Origin: JAXGPP01 sp964436865
GTDB taxonomy: Bacteria > Planctomycetota > Planctomycetia > Pirellulales > Thermoguttaceae
Length of the DNA stretch: 58,386 bases
Assembly: GCA_964436865.1 (NCBI GenBank)
Contig: CAYTFK010000008.1
Location: 1 to 58,386, forward strand
Reading direction: 5' to 3'
Shown here piece after piece: positions 48,796 through 58,339 of the stretch. Within the stretch, counting starts at the first letter, position 1, and each line of letters begins with the position of its first letter. The notes beneath the pieces were generated by a model. It searched no databases. It was not told the origin of the DNA and was given only the letters and a program-made list of their open reading frames with translations. A program made the translations under genes and the position numbers.

Positions 48796-50744
48796 AGACC
48801 ATTCAAACCGGCGGCCGAACGCGAGCCCCAGCACAATACGCGGCCGCGCCGCTGGCCCTCCTGGCTGTGGTGATGGCGGTCGCCGCGATTTCGGGATGTG
48901 ATCGGCGGCCGTCGGCGTCCTCCCCCTCGCTTGGCGAGGCAACGGCGGCGGCCATTCGCGCCGGCGAACAGGACCGGTTCTCCGACGACATGCTGCCGAT
49001 CGCGTTCGAGAGCATTGTGCATTTGGAGGACTACGACGCGCCCGAAGTGCTCGGACAGGCGGTGGACCGGTTGAATCAGTGGCTACGCAACCAGAAGCCG
49101 CAACCGGACTGGAAACCGGACCCACTGGTGTCGACGCTTCCCGAACCGCTGGCGGCCATGCCGGTGGTTCAGGAACTCGGCAAGATGGAGTTCACACTGG
49201 GGACTCCGAACATCGACGGTGGAGCGCTGCAGGAGGCGGTTTGGCTCCGCGAAGTTTCGCAGTGGGCACGCGGCGACAAACCCGGCGATCTGGATCGAGC
49301 GATGGCGCTGTTCGACTGGACCGTGCGCAACATCCAGCTCGATCTCACCGTCCCGCCGGCGGGGAGCGATATTCAGCGGATCATGCAGAAGCCAGGTGAG
49401 ACGCTGCTGTTAGGTATCGGGACGCCCACGGACCGCGCGTGGATCTTCATCCTTCTCTGCCGCCAGGTCGGGCTCGACGCGGCCCTGCTGGCGATCCCCG
49501 ACGCCGAACAGCGGGACGTATTGCGGCCGAAGTGGGTGGGAGTGCTTTGCGACGGAGAGGTTTACTTGTTCGAGCCGACGCTCGGCATTCCGATTCCCGG
49601 CCCTGACGGCTGGAAGCTGGACGCCGATGGCCAATTGGCGATCCGTCCGGCGACACTCAGCCAGGTGGCGGCGGACGACTCGATATTGCGGCAGCTCGAC
49701 AGCGATGCGGAGCACCGGTACCCGGCCACGGCGGAGTTGGTCCAGCAGACAGTGGCGATGATTGAAGCATCTCCAAGCTATCTGACGCAGCGGATGAAGC
49801 TGGTCGAATCTCGGCTGGCGGGGGAGCACCGTCTGGTGCTGACCACCTCGCCCAGCGCGCAGGCCGACCGATTCCGGCAGTGCAAGCAGATCGCGGGCGC
49901 CCAGCTCTGGACATTGCCCTATCAGGTGATCTACCAGGAAATGGCCCTGGGACCGCAGCGGCAGCAGCATTTGTTTTTGGCTTTCCTGCCGTTTCAGGCT
50001 CCTTTCGGCGACACCGCCGCGCTTGGCAAGGGCAGGCTCTATCACCTGAAAGGGCGTTTCACCGGCTCGCCGAACAGCGTGGAGTATTACCAGATCGCGA
50101 GGCTGCCCGACAAAGTGCTCGCCAATCCGGAAATGGACGAACAGACGAGATCCGTCTACTTCCAGGCGAAGATCCTGGCGAGCTATTGGCTGGGGCTGAT
50201 TGCCGCACATCAGAACAACTATCCCTCAGCGCAGGATTACCTCGCCGTTCGCACGCTCCAGTACGCGCCTCAGGGTCCCTGGGTCCACGGCGCGGTCTAC
50301 AACCTGGGACGAGTCCTGGAGGCCGCCGGCGAGCCCGAGCGTGCGGTGCAGGTCTATGAGACCGATGACGGTTACGCGGGAAATTTCCTCCGTGCGCGGA
50401 TGCTGCGCGAGCTGCACGGGATCGAAGCTCCGCCGCCATCGGCCGAGCCCGCACAAACGCCAGCCGCGCAAGGGGCGGCCACCGAATCGCCAACGAAAGA
50501 AGAAGCGCCGGCTGGAGAGATGCCGGCCGCCGAATCGGCGCCGGCGCCCGCCGAGAAGACGGAATCGGAGGAAAAGCCGGCTCTAGAAGAGGGGAAGAAT
50601 CCGAGTGACGAACCGGCCGAGGATAAGGCTCCGGCTCCGGGGGCAGGAGCTTCGGAAGATGTGAAGCCGGGCGAGGAAGAGACGCCTTTGACCGAGGAAG
50701 GTGGGGGGGCTAATCCGCCGTCACAGGCGCCGCCGACGCCTTGA
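48789..50744 (+). CDS. Lipoprotein with transglutaminase-like domain and acidic tail
   Basis: 651 residues with GTG start overlapping the kdsA stop. The signal sequence ends in a lipobox (AVAAISGC). Residues about 160-250 (AMALFDWTVRNIQLDLT, GTPTDRAWIFILLCRQVGLD, WVGVLCDGEVYLFEPTLG) resemble a transglutaminase-like fold, but the catalytic Cys of the usual motif is replaced (PTDRAW), so activity is doubtful. The region 470-550 has TPR-like helices (QDYLAVRTLQYAPQGPWVHG). The last about 100 residues are an Ala/Pro/Glu-rich tail. Envelope location is likely. Confidence 0.75.
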   Translation: MLETIQTGGRTRAPAQYAAAPLALLAVVMAVAAISGCDRRPSASSPSLGEATAAAIRAGEQDRFSDDMLPIAFESIVHLEDYDAPEVLGQAVDRLNQWLRNQKPQPDWKPDPLVSTLPEPLAAMPVVQELGKMEFTLGTPNIDGGALQEAVWLREVSQWARGDKPGDLDRAMALFDWTVRNIQLDLTVPPAGSDIQRIMQKPGETLLLGIGTPTDRAWIFILLCRQVGLDAALLAIPDAEQRDVLRPKWVGVLCDGEVYLFEPTLGIPIPGPDGWKLDADGQLAIRPATLSQVAADDSILRQLDSDAEHRYPATAELVQQTVAMIEASPSYLTQRMKLVESRLAGEHRLVLTTSPSAQADRFRQCKQIAGAQLWTLPYQVIYQEMALGPQRQQHLFLAFLPFQAPFGDTAALGKGRLYHLKGRFTGSPNSVEYYQIARLPDKVLANPEMDEQTRSVYFQAKILASYWLGLIAAHQNNYPSAQDYLAVRTLQYAPQGPWVHGAVYNLGRVLEAAGEPERAVQVYETDDGYAGNFLRARMLRELHGIEAPPPSAEPAQTPAAQGAATESPTKEEAPAGEMPAAESAPAPAEKTESEEKPALEEGKNPSDEPAEDKAPAPGAGASEDVKPGEEETPLTEEGGGANPPSQAPPTP

Positions 50745-50924
50745 AGCGAAACGCCCCGACGAATATTGCACCTCGCCTCGCTGCACTAAGTCCAATGAGG
50801 CAGGTGCTTTACGATTTCGATTCAGCGGGCGCAAATGAACGGCGGTGTTTCGCTTCGGCAGAAATACCTCTATAGCGTGCCGATAAACCACCCACACTTG
50901 AACCTCCGGTCTGCAATGACGCCC

Positions 50925-50953
50925 TTGTGGGGGTGTGGCACGAAGTGTAGCAT
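50925..50953 (+). promoter_or_regulatory. Candidate promoter of rpmE-prfA-prmC
   Basis: TTGTGG (50925-50930), a 17-base spacer and TAGCAT (50948-50953) lie about 70 bases before rpmE. The spacing is ideal and the -10 moderate. The preceding 279-bp interval has no other visible feature. Confidence 0.38.
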
Positions 50954-51023
50954 AGTTGATTCCCCATACAGTGAGTCAGGTCGCGATCGAGCGCGGGCAA
51001 ACCGGCGAGGAAGTGAGCGAGCG

Positions 51024-51293
51024 ATGAAAGAGGGAATCCATCCGAAGTATGTCGATACGAAGGTGACTTGCGGTTGCGGCAACAGCTTTGTTACCCGTAG
51101 CACCAGATCCGAGCTGAAGATCGACATCTGCGACGCCTGCCATCCGTTCTACACGGGCAAGCTGAAGTACGTCGACACGGCAGGGCGGATCGAGAAGTTC
51201 CGCACCAAGTTCGCCGAGTCGGGCTATACGAGCCTCAAGCGCAACAAGAAGGCGGCCGCGGCGGCTTCCGAAGCCGAGCAGGCCCAGCAATAA
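51024..51293 (+). CDS. rpmE: Ribosomal protein bL31 (zinc form)
   Basis: 89 residues, starting MKEGIHPKYVDTKVTCGCGN. The cysteines CGC (16-18) and CDAC (37-40) are the zinc ligands of the C-plus form, followed by HPFYTGKLKYVDTAGRIEKF. The C-terminus is extended by an Ala/Lys/Glu-rich tail of about 20 residues. ATG at 51024 is chosen because it matches the family start; the frame is open to 50835. First gene of rpmE-prfA-prmC. Confidence 0.96.
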   Translation: MKEGIHPKYVDTKVTCGCGNSFVTRSTRSELKIDICDACHPFYTGKLKYVDTAGRIEKFRTKFAESGYTSLKRNKKAAAAASEAEQAQQ

Positions 51294-51344
51294 GCGCGGC
51301 GGGCATGTCGCGCCCCGTCCTGCCCGGTCCTTTTCCGGCGTCTT

Positions 51345-52418
51345 ATGCGCAAAGAGCTTGAGGAAAAACTCGCCCGCTTCGAGGAACTCGAGCGGCTGTT
51401 GCTCGATCCGGCGGTCCAGGCCGATTCGCAGCGCATGGCCGCGGTGGCCCGGGAGCACGGATCGCTGGCCAAACTGGCGCTGAAGTACCGCCGGTTCAAG
51501 AGCCTCAACGCGCAGATCCTCGAGGCCCAGGAGATGCTCCGCAGCGCCGACGAGGAGATGCACGAGTTGGCCGAGGCGGAACTGCCCGAGCTCAAGGAGG
51601 AGCGCGACGCGCTGTGGGACGAGCTATTGGAGCTCACCATCGGGGGCGAGGACGCCAATCGCACGCGGTGCATGGTGGAGATCCGCGCCGGCACCGGCGG
51701 CGACGAAGCGGCGCTGTTTGCCCGCGATCTCTACGAGATGTACAAGCACTACGCGGAAGACCGGCGCTGGCGGCTGGAAATCCTCTACATGAACCCGACG
51801 GAACTGGGAGGGTTCAAAGAGATTATCCTCGGGCTGGAGGGAGAAGAAGTTTTCCGGCGGATGCACTACGAGAGCGGCGTGCACCGGGTACAGCGCGTGC
51901 CGGAAACCGAAGCCAAGGGGCGAATCCATACCTCGACCGCCACGGTCGCCGTGATGGCGGAACCGGAAGACGTGGAAGTGGAAATCAAACCCGACGATTA
52001 CCGCGAGGACGTCTTCCACGCCAGCGGTCCGGGAGGCCAGCACGTCAACAAGACCGCTTCGGCGATCCGGCTCACGCACTACGAGACGGGGATCGTGGTG
52101 AGCATGCAGGACGAGAAGAGCCAGCACAAGAACCGGGCCAAGGCCCTCCGCGTGCTCAAGTCGAGGCTCTACGACCACTTCCGCGAGCAGGAAGAGAGGA
52201 AGCGGGCCAGCGAGCGCAAGAGCAAAGTGGGCACGGGCGAGCGGAGCGAGAAGATCCGCACCTACAATTTCCCCGAGAACCGCGTGACCGACCACCGCAT
52301 CCACTTGACGCTTCACAAGTGCGATGCCATCCTGGCGGGCGACCTCGACCCGATCATCGAGGCGCTGTTGGATTACGAGCGGCAGGAGCAGCGTGCCCTG
52401 TTCGGCGCGGTGGAATGA
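51345..52418 (+). CDS. prfA: Peptide chain release factor 1
   Basis: Terminates translation at UAA and UAG. 357 residues: EIRAGTGGDEAALFARDLYE, YESGVHRVQRVPETE, the catalytic GGQ at 230-232 in SGPGGQHVNKTASAIRLTH, and RTYNFPENRVTDHRIHLTLH at the C-terminus. Normal length and complete. It follows rpmE by 51 bases and precedes prmC, the enzyme that methylates the GGQ glutamine. Confidence 0.97.
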   Translation: MRKELEEKLARFEELERLLLDPAVQADSQRMAAVAREHGSLAKLALKYRRFKSLNAQILEAQEMLRSADEEMHELAEAELPELKEERDALWDELLELTIGGEDANRTRCMVEIRAGTGGDEAALFARDLYEMYKHYAEDRRWRLEILYMNPTELGGFKEIILGLEGEEVFRRMHYESGVHRVQRVPETEAKGRIHTSTATVAVMAEPEDVEVEIKPDDYREDVFHASGPGGQHVNKTASAIRLTHYETGIVVSMQDEKSQHKNRAKALRVLKSRLYDHFREQEERKRASERKSKVGTGERSEKIRTYNFPENRVTDHRIHLTLHKCDAILAGDLDPIIEALLDYERQEQRALFGAVE

Positions 52419-52434
52419 GCGCACGGGGATCGAC

Positions 52435-53331
52435 ATGTCCCAAGGGGAGAGCTGGACCGTCGGACGTCTGTTGAGCTGGACGACCGACTTCCTCGGCCGC
52501 CGCGGCGCGGAGACGCCCCGCTTGGACGCGGAGATCCTGCTGGCCGAATCGCTGGGCTGCCGCCGGATCGAGCTCTACACCTCCTACGACCGCGAACCCG
52601 ACGAATCGCAGCGCACCCGGTTCCGCGAGCTGGTCAAACAGCGATCGGAAGGGACACCGGTAGCCTATCTCGTGGGCCGCCGGGAATTCTATTCGCTCAG
52701 TTTCCGCGTCAGCCCGGCCGTGCTCATTCCGCGGCCGGAGACGGAATTCGTGGTCGTGACGCTTCTCGACCTGGCGAAGCAGCAGGGGACCGATCACGAG
52801 CTGGCGATCTGCGATGTGGGAACCGGCAGCGGTATTCTCGCCATCTGCGCGGCAAAGCATCTTCCGGCAGCCCGCGTCACGGCGATCGACATCAGCCGCG
52901 ACGCGCTCGATGTCGCCCGGCAAAATGCCGCCGACCACAGCGTGGCGGAGCGGATCGAGTTCCTTGCCGGCGACCTGCTGGCCGCGGTGCCGGCCGATGC
53001 GAGGTTCGACTTCATCGTGAGCAATCCGCCGTACATCGCCGAAGACGAGTTAACGGCGGTCTCCGGCGACGTCAAGAACCACGAGCCCGCGGCGGCGTTG
53101 GTGGCCGGGCCGCGGGGGACCGAGGTGATCGAGCGACTCGTGCCGCAGGCGGCCGAGCGGCTCGTGCCCGGCGGACATCTGCTCATCGAAATCAGCCCGA
53201 CGAAACACGATGAGGTGTTGGCCCTTGTCGAGGCCGATGCGCGTCTGGAACTCGGCCCCACGGTCAAGGATCTCGCCCGGCTGCCGCGCGTCGTGCAGGC
53301 GAAGCGGAAGGTGGGAGACGGAGAATCTTAG
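52435..53331 (+). CDS. prmC: Release-factor glutamine methyltransferase
   Basis: N5-methylates Gln of the GGQ motif in RF1 and RF2. 298 residues from the ATG at 52435 (frame open to 52324): N-terminal helical RF-binding part, PVAYLVGRREFYSLSFRVSP, VLIPRPETEFVV, SAM motif CDVGTGSGILAICAA, and the NPPY catalytic motif at 197-200. Starts 17 bases after prfA; the pairing with its substrate gene is common in bacteria. Confidence 0.97.
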   Translation: MSQGESWTVGRLLSWTTDFLGRRGAETPRLDAEILLAESLGCRRIELYTSYDREPDESQRTRFRELVKQRSEGTPVAYLVGRREFYSLSFRVSPAVLIPRPETEFVVVTLLDLAKQQGTDHELAICDVGTGSGILAICAAKHLPAARVTAIDISRDALDVARQNAADHSVAERIEFLAGDLLAAVPADARFDFIVSNPPYIAEDELTAVSGDVKNHEPAAALVAGPRGTEVIERLVPQAAERLVPGGHLLIEISPTKHDEVLALVEADARLELGPTVKDLARLPRVVQAKRKVGDGES

Positions 53332-53449
53332 AGAACGGCTGGAGCCGCTTGAGGCCGGCGATTGCCTCCCGTATCGAAGGACACCGAGGTGCATGGTGGC
53401 CGTAGAAGAGGGAACGTAAGGCGCTGTTCACGCTTCGATGGAGGCTCGC

Positions 53450-54142
53450 ATGGGCAAATCCTCGAAAAAGGTTGCTTCTCGGAGTCGGGCCAAGTCGGGA
53501 GTTGGTCATGCGCCGGTCGGCTTTTCTCATTTGCTGAATGAGATCAAGACGCGCATTCAGCAGTCGCAAGTGCGGGCGATCCTGGCCGTAAACGCCGAAC
53601 TGGTCAGGCTGTACTGGGACATCGGCCGGATGATCGACCAGCGGCAGAAGCAGGAAGGCTGGGGAGCGGCCGTCATCCCGCGCCTGGCCCGCGAATTGCG
53701 CAACGAAATGCCGGAGATCAAAGGGTTTTCGGAGCGCAATATCGACCGCATGATCGCGTTCTATCGGGCCTATCCGACTCCGAGCGATTTCTCGCCACAA
53801 CCTGTGGCGAAATTTAGATCGCCGGAAGAAGTGCCACAGGTTGTGGCGAAATTGTCAGCAGCCCCGGAAGTGCGGCCGCCTGGGGCACTCTCACTCGACT
53901 CGTTCCTCTGGTCGGTACCCTGGGCACACCACGTCGTTCTTATCGAGAAGGTCAAAGACTTGACCAATCGACTCTGGTACATGCGGCAGGCCCTGGCCAA
54001 TGGATGGAGTCGGAACGTCCTGCTCGTGATGATCCAGTCGGAGGCCCATCTTCGGCAAGGGAAGGCGTTGACGAACTCTTTTCTCAGTCGCTCTTCTGCC
54101 CCCGGTAGACCTTCTGCCGCAGGATGTTCTGTGCCGATGTGA
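53450..54142 (+). pseudogene. YhcG/DUF1016 protein, C-terminal nuclease domain missing
   Basis: GGAGG lies five bases before this ATG. The first about 200 residues match the N-terminal DUF1016 domain: INAELVRLYWDIGRMI-type segment (NAELVRLYWDIGRMIDQRQK), GWGAAVIPRLARELRNEMPE, GFSERNIDRMIAFYRAYP, SVPWAHHVVLIEKVKD and SEAHLRQGKALTNS. Full-length proteins (about 340 residues) continue with a PD-(D/E)XK nuclease domain. Here homology stops near 54087, and the remaining codons to 54142 read through the antisense 3' end of the neighbouring gene. A deletion or rearrangement probably removed the nuclease half. Confidence 0.8.
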
Positions 54143-55094
54143 ACGGTCCGTCCGCGCCGTCGTCGCGGAGGATCGTGTAGAACATGTTGTATTTCGCGTC
54201 GAGGTCGTCGGCGTAGTGGACGAGGAGGGCTTCCGGGGTCATCGGCGGCTTCGGCGCGCCCCATTCGGGGAGCCGCTGGTGTGAAATAATCACGTGCTCC
54301 AGCCTCAGCAGCGTGTCGCCATCGACCGGGTGTTCCCGGGCCGCCTCGCGGACCATGTCGCGACCCAGGAGGACATGCCCGACCAGTTCTCCGGCGGGCG
54401 TGTAGAGGGTAGCGGTCGGCTGCTGCTGGAGTTCCAGGAGCTTGCCGATGTCGTGCAGGATGCCCCCGGCCACGACCAGGTCGCGGTCGAGCGGCGGTTC
54501 GAGGTCGCGATAGTACTCCGCATACTTGTCGGCCAGGTAGAGGCAGGTCCGCGTCACGCTGAGCGTGTGCTCCACCAGCCCGGCCGCATAAGCGTGATGA
54601 TGCCGCCGGGCGGCGGGCATGCGCAGCAGCGCCTCGCGATGCCGCACGAGGATCGCCTCGACGAGCCCGCGGAGATCCGGCCGGCGGATTTCCTTCCGGG
54701 CGATAGCCGCCAGTTCGGCGTACATTTCGGCAGGGCTGAATCGCGACGAGGGGAGGCACATGCCGGGGTCGAAACCGTCGGCCGCGTCGGCGTCGACCAC
54801 CTCGCGGATGCGGCGGATTTCGAGCTGCGGCCCGAAGTTCGTTTCGCGGTACTGGGCGCGGAGCTTGTAGAACACGCCCGGTGTCCAGCGGTCGCGGCAC
54901 TCGGCGGCCCAGGGCGAATCTTGCCAGACCGGGAAGCTCACTTCGCGCCGCGCATCGCGGAAGGACACTTTGTGATATGGCTTTCCGTCCCGGGTCGTGG
55001 CCGTCTCTTTGGCCACCAAGAGCGCGAAGAAATCTGCCTCCTGCCCCGGTTCCATGTCGCAGAGCGCGACGATCGCTGCTGTCTTGGCCGTCAT
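54084..55094 (-). CDS. YhaM-like 3'-5' exoribonuclease (OB-fold plus HD)
   Basis: 336 residues. An N-terminal OB-fold part (DFFALLVAKETATTRDGKPY) is followed by an HD domain with metal-binding residues HAYAAGLVEHTLSVTR, GGILHDIGKLLEL and HVIISHQRLPEWGAPKPPMT. YhaM/CBF1 enzymes degrade RNA or single-stranded DNA from the 3' end. The tail (FTSAQNILRQKVYRGQKSD) overlaps the truncated YhcG frame on the other strand by 59 bases. Family naming is by eye from the OB-HD order and the LxHHxxP-like EWGAPKPPMTPEA segment. Confidence 0.88.
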   Translation of the reverse strand: MTAKTAAIVALCDMEPGQEADFFALLVAKETATTRDGKPYHKVSFRDARREVSFPVWQDSPWAAECRDRWTPGVFYKLRAQYRETNFGPQLEIRRIREVVDADAADGFDPGMCLPSSRFSPAEMYAELAAIARKEIRRPDLRGLVEAILVRHREALLRMPAARRHHHAYAAGLVEHTLSVTRTCLYLADKYAEYYRDLEPPLDRDLVVAGGILHDIGKLLELQQQPTATLYTPAGELVGHVLLGRDMVREAAREHPVDGDTLLRLEHVIISHQRLPEWGAPKPPMTPEALLVHYADDLDAKYNMFYTILRDDGADGPFTSAQNILRQKVYRGQKSD

Positions 55095-55343
55095 GAGCTA
55101 CCCCTCGTTTCTTGTCCGAACCCGCCGCCCACACCCGGAATGGCCGCGGAATGCGCCTCGGAACCTGAGCCGGTACGAGCCGAATTAATGAGAGCAGATC
55201 GGGACACTTGCGCCAATGGGACAGCGAGGTGCTCAATGGCCGAAGACCCCTGGTGTAAGGACGGAGGCATCTGAAGAAGACGGCTCTTCGGCGATCTCGG
55301 CGTCCGGGCCGACGGGGGCAGAGGCGAGTCAAACAGCGCATAG

Positions 55344-55375
55344 AAAAGGGCTCGCCGGCGCGGACCGGCGAGCCC
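55344..55375 (-). terminator. Rho-independent terminator of the small secreted protein gene
   Basis: Plus-strand 55348-55358 (GGGCTCGCCGG) and 55365-55375 form a perfect 11-bp stem with a 6-base loop. On the minus strand it is followed by TTTTC. It lies 30 bases behind the gene at 55405-55749. Confidence 0.82.
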
Positions 55376-55404
55376 GGAGAATTAAGAATTGAACCGCCCG
55401 ACGG

Positions 55405-55749
55405 TTACTCGACAGGCTCTTCGACAGGCACCACGACAGTCTTTTCGACGGTGAAGTGTTCGCCCTTCGTTCCGCCGTACCCAATGATGTCGGCGAACTC
55501 CTCGCCCTGGACTTCGATCACGTGCCCCTCGTGCGCTTTGACGGCCTTCTCGGAGACCTCAATCACGTTGTAGTACGCGGTCAAAGTGTAGACAACAATC
55601 TCATTGCCTTCATCGTCCGTAGTTAGCTCCTCTACAACCTGGACATCGCCGATATGGGCGATCACGACTTTTGCGGGTGGTGCGGCGTGGCTGAGAGCTG
55701 GCAGGACGAGCATGCCGGCGAGCGCAAGACAGAGCAGAAATCGGTTCAT
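55405..55749 (-). CDS. Small secreted protein of unknown function
   Basis: 114 residues from the ATG at 55749 with an excellent AGGAGGG six bases upstream; the frame is open to 55779. A signal peptide (FLLCLALAGMLVLPALSHA) ends near Ala22. The mature protein is acidic and beta-rich (KVVIAHIGDVQVVEELTTDD, YTLTAYYNVIEVSEKAVKAH), with VEVVVPVEEPVE-type acidic end (TVVVPVEEPVE). No family is recognised. Strong ribosome binding site, terminator and signal peptide together make it a genuine gene. Confidence 0.82.
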   Translation of the reverse strand: MNRFLLCLALAGMLVLPALSHAAPPAKVVIAHIGDVQVVEELTTDDEGNEIVVYTLTAYYNVIEVSEKAVKAHEGHVIEVQGEEFADIIGYGGTKGEHFTVEKTVVVPVEEPVE

Positions 55750-56112
55750 AGAACCCTCCTTGTGAAGAGCGAGAAACACTCAGCTTGCCCTTAAAGTCCT
55801 TCTGGCCCGCCCCATTATACAGGCAGACGAACGATTTCCATAGATCCGCAGAGCTATTACTTTCCACCCGCAAGAAGGCCGTTGACTGCCATGGGCGTGC
55901 GTCGAACACTGCGGCGACTCACCGTGAATTCCGGCTCCGCTACACTGGAAGCTCGTTCCTCTGCGACGCAAAGGCCAAGGGACCGAGAAAGGACGCAACT
56001 CTCGCAGAGCGAAAGGCGACCGTTGTTGACTGCCCGATGCTAAGATGCACTTCGTCGAGGGTTGACTCGGCTCGCCTCACGTCGGAAACCGCCCGATACA
56101 AGGAACAAACCC
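55750..56112. other. 363 bp divergent spacer, nothing recognised
   Basis: Lies between the small secreted protein gene (minus) and the PhoD-like gene (plus), so promoters for both are expected here. Open frames covering it are antisense or upstream extensions without protein character. A modestly AT-rich patch near 55800-55860 is the only visible change. Confidence 0.4.
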
Positions 56113-57582
56113 ATGCGAAACCCGGCAAGACGACGGTTCGATCAGATATTTTCACTCGCCGTCGCCCTGATGTTTTCACTTGCTGCGCTGCGTGCCGCGG
56201 AACCGGGCGGCCGCGTGTTTCATGCGCAGGGGGAGATGGCGGGCGAGGTGACGCAGACGACGGCCATCCTGCAGTCGCGGCTGACCGCCACACCGGGCCT
56301 GGTGGAGGGCGACGTTCCCGGTGCGGCCGGGTGGGGACGATTTCAGTACTCCGAAGCGCCCGATTTCTCGGCGGCAAAGGAAACCGACTGGATCGAAGCC
56401 GAAGCAGAGCGGGACTTCATCGTTCGATGCCAAATCGCCGGCCTGCAGCCAAACCGAACATATTACTACCGCTTGGTCTATGGGCCCGACCGCCTGCGAA
56501 CCGAAATTGGACCGACGCGCCGCTTCAAGACGCTGCCGGCGGCAGATCAGCCGGCCGCGGTGCGGTTTGTGGTCGGCAACTGCATGAACTACGCGTTCTT
56601 CTTCCAGGGGCCCAAAGGGGACGGAAAGAACGCCCGCGCCGACGCCACGGACCGGCAACGGGGCTACCCGGCGATGGAGTCGATCCGCAAGCTCGAGCCC
56701 GATTTCTTCGTCGGCGCCGGGGACAACGTCTACTACGACCACCCCGCTCGATCTGCCGCGCAAACGCTGGCGGAACTGAGGCGTAAATGGCACGAACAGT
56801 TCGTGCTGCCGAGAGTCGTCGAGATGGTGGGCGATATTTCCACGTACTGGATCAAGGACGATCACGACTATCGTTACAACGACGCCGACCGCACCGGCGC
56901 CAAAGCGCCGTCGCACGAGTTGGGCGTGCGGACGTTCCGCGAGCAGATGCCCGTGGTGGCCGACGCCGATTCAGCAACCGTTACCTATCGCACCATCCGC
57001 TGCGGCCGCTGGCTAGAGATCTGGATGGTGGAGGGACGCGATTACCGCAGTCCAAATCGATCGCCCGACGGGCCGCAAAAGACGCTCTGGGGCGCCGAGC
57101 AGAAGGCGTGGCTCAAACGCACCATCCTCGCCAGCGACGCGCCGCTCAAGATCCTGATCTCGCCGACGCCGATGGTCGGTCCGGACGACGGCTACAAGCG
57201 CGACAACCATGTCAGTCCGGAAGGCTTCCGCCATGAAGGAGAGGAGTTCCTCGCATGGCTCAAGGCCAACGGGCAGGAGAACTTCTATGTCATCACTGGG
57301 GATCGGCACTGGCACTACCACTCCGTTCACCCGACTGGGTGCGAGGAGTTTGCCTGCGGCGCATTGAATACGGAGAACTCGCGCCTGGGCCGCGCGCCGG
57401 GTGATCCGCAGTCGACCGACCCGGACGCCAAGGTGAAGCAGCTATACACCGACGCGAGGCCGACAGGGGGCTACCTGCTGGTCGAGGTACTACCGGACGC
57501 GGCGAGCGAGACCGCCCAGCTTCGCTTCACGGTGCACGATGAGGGGGGCAGGACGCTGTACTCTTGCACGAAGGGCCGGTGA
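56113..57582 (+). CDS. PhoD-family alkaline phosphatase/phosphodiesterase-like protein
   Basis: 489 residues from the ATG at 56113 with AAGGA eight bases upstream. A signal peptide (QIFSLAVALMFSLAALRAA) is followed by a fibronectin-like N-terminal domain (TTAILQSRLTATPG, GLQPNRTYYYRLVYG) and the metallophosphoesterase core: VRFVVGNCMNYAFFF, FFVGAGDNVYYDH, WIKDDHDYRYND, FYVITGDRHWHYHSVH. The order matches PhoD. Exported Ca/Fe-dependent phosphatase activity on phosphomonoesters or diesters is likely. It may help phosphate scavenging. Confidence 0.9.
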   Translation: MRNPARRRFDQIFSLAVALMFSLAALRAAEPGGRVFHAQGEMAGEVTQTTAILQSRLTATPGLVEGDVPGAAGWGRFQYSEAPDFSAAKETDWIEAEAERDFIVRCQIAGLQPNRTYYYRLVYGPDRLRTEIGPTRRFKTLPAADQPAAVRFVVGNCMNYAFFFQGPKGDGKNARADATDRQRGYPAMESIRKLEPDFFVGAGDNVYYDHPARSAAQTLAELRRKWHEQFVLPRVVEMVGDISTYWIKDDHDYRYNDADRTGAKAPSHELGVRTFREQMPVVADADSATVTYRTIRCGRWLEIWMVEGRDYRSPNRSPDGPQKTLWGAEQKAWLKRTILASDAPLKILISPTPMVGPDDGYKRDNHVSPEGFRHEGEEFLAWLKANGQENFYVITGDRHWHYHSVHPTGCEEFACGALNTENSRLGRAPGDPQSTDPDAKVKQLYTDARPTGGYLLVEVLPDAASETAQLRFTVHDEGGRTLYSCTKGR

Positions 57583-57812
57583 AACGGCGGCAAGGCATCG
57601 GTCGGCACAGGAGGCTACAGACGGGGCGGTCGGTCCGAGTCAGGTTTGCGCTCGGCGAGGCGCTATCGAGCGAGCCATACGAACCACAGTATGCCAACTG
57701 CGCAGACTGTGGCGGATCTGCGGACCGCCCGAGCGGCAGCCGGGCCGCCGGGGCGAGGCGAAGTCGAGTTGCCAGGGCTGGCAGGCCGAATAGAGCAGGG
57801 GAGGGGAGGTCG

Positions 57813-58339
57813 ATGGGGAAGTCGCTGCGCAAACTGGTCAAGCCGAAGCCGCTTCAGGCGCGGAGCCTGAGCGGAGTGTGGCTCGACGCATTCGTCGAGT
57901 ATGCCGCCGGGGAGTGCCATCTGTCGGAGAACACCGTGGCCGCCTACCGGCGCGACTTGCGGCGGTTCTTCGAGTGGCTCGCCGGGCGGAGCATCCCTGG
58001 GCTTACCATCCAGGATCTGGCCGACTACACGGTGTGGCTGCACGGCAAGAAGCTCTCGCCGGCCTCGCTGGCGCGGCACCTCGTTTCGCTCAAGGTCTTC
58101 TTCCGCTACCTGCAATTGGAGAACGTGCTGCAGGACAATCTGGCCGAGCTGCTGGGAAGCCAGAAGCTCTGGCAACGGGTGCCGAAGGTCTTGAGCCCGG
58201 AGCAGATCGACGCCATGCTCTCCGCTCCGGCACGGCGCGATCCGTTCTGGCGTCGCGACCGGGCGATGCTCGAACTGCTCTATGCCACCGGGTGCCGGGC
58301 GAGCGAACTGTCGAACCTGAAGCTGCCCGACATGCACCT
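57813..58339 (+). CDS. Xer-type tyrosine recombinase, N-terminal part (cut by contig end)
   Basis: The ATG at 57813 follows GGGGAGGTCG. About 175 genuine codons are present: the N-terminal SAM-like core-binding domain (DAFVEYAAGECHLSENTVAA, YRRDLRRFFEWLAGRS) and the start of the catalytic domain with the first catalytic Arg in ATGCRASELSNLKLPDMHL. The frame continues to a stop at 58359-58361, but from 58340 the DNA is sequencing adapter, so the apparent last residues (DRKSVV) are an artefact. In full length this would be XerC or XerD, about 300 residues, resolving chromosome dimers. Confidence 0.9.

Noticed and set aside
55785..56786. A 333-codon plus-strand frame overlapping the PhoD-like gene
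   Set aside because: It is the wrong frame over the PhoD signal peptide and core; the frame at 56113-57582 has the motifs and the ribosome binding site.
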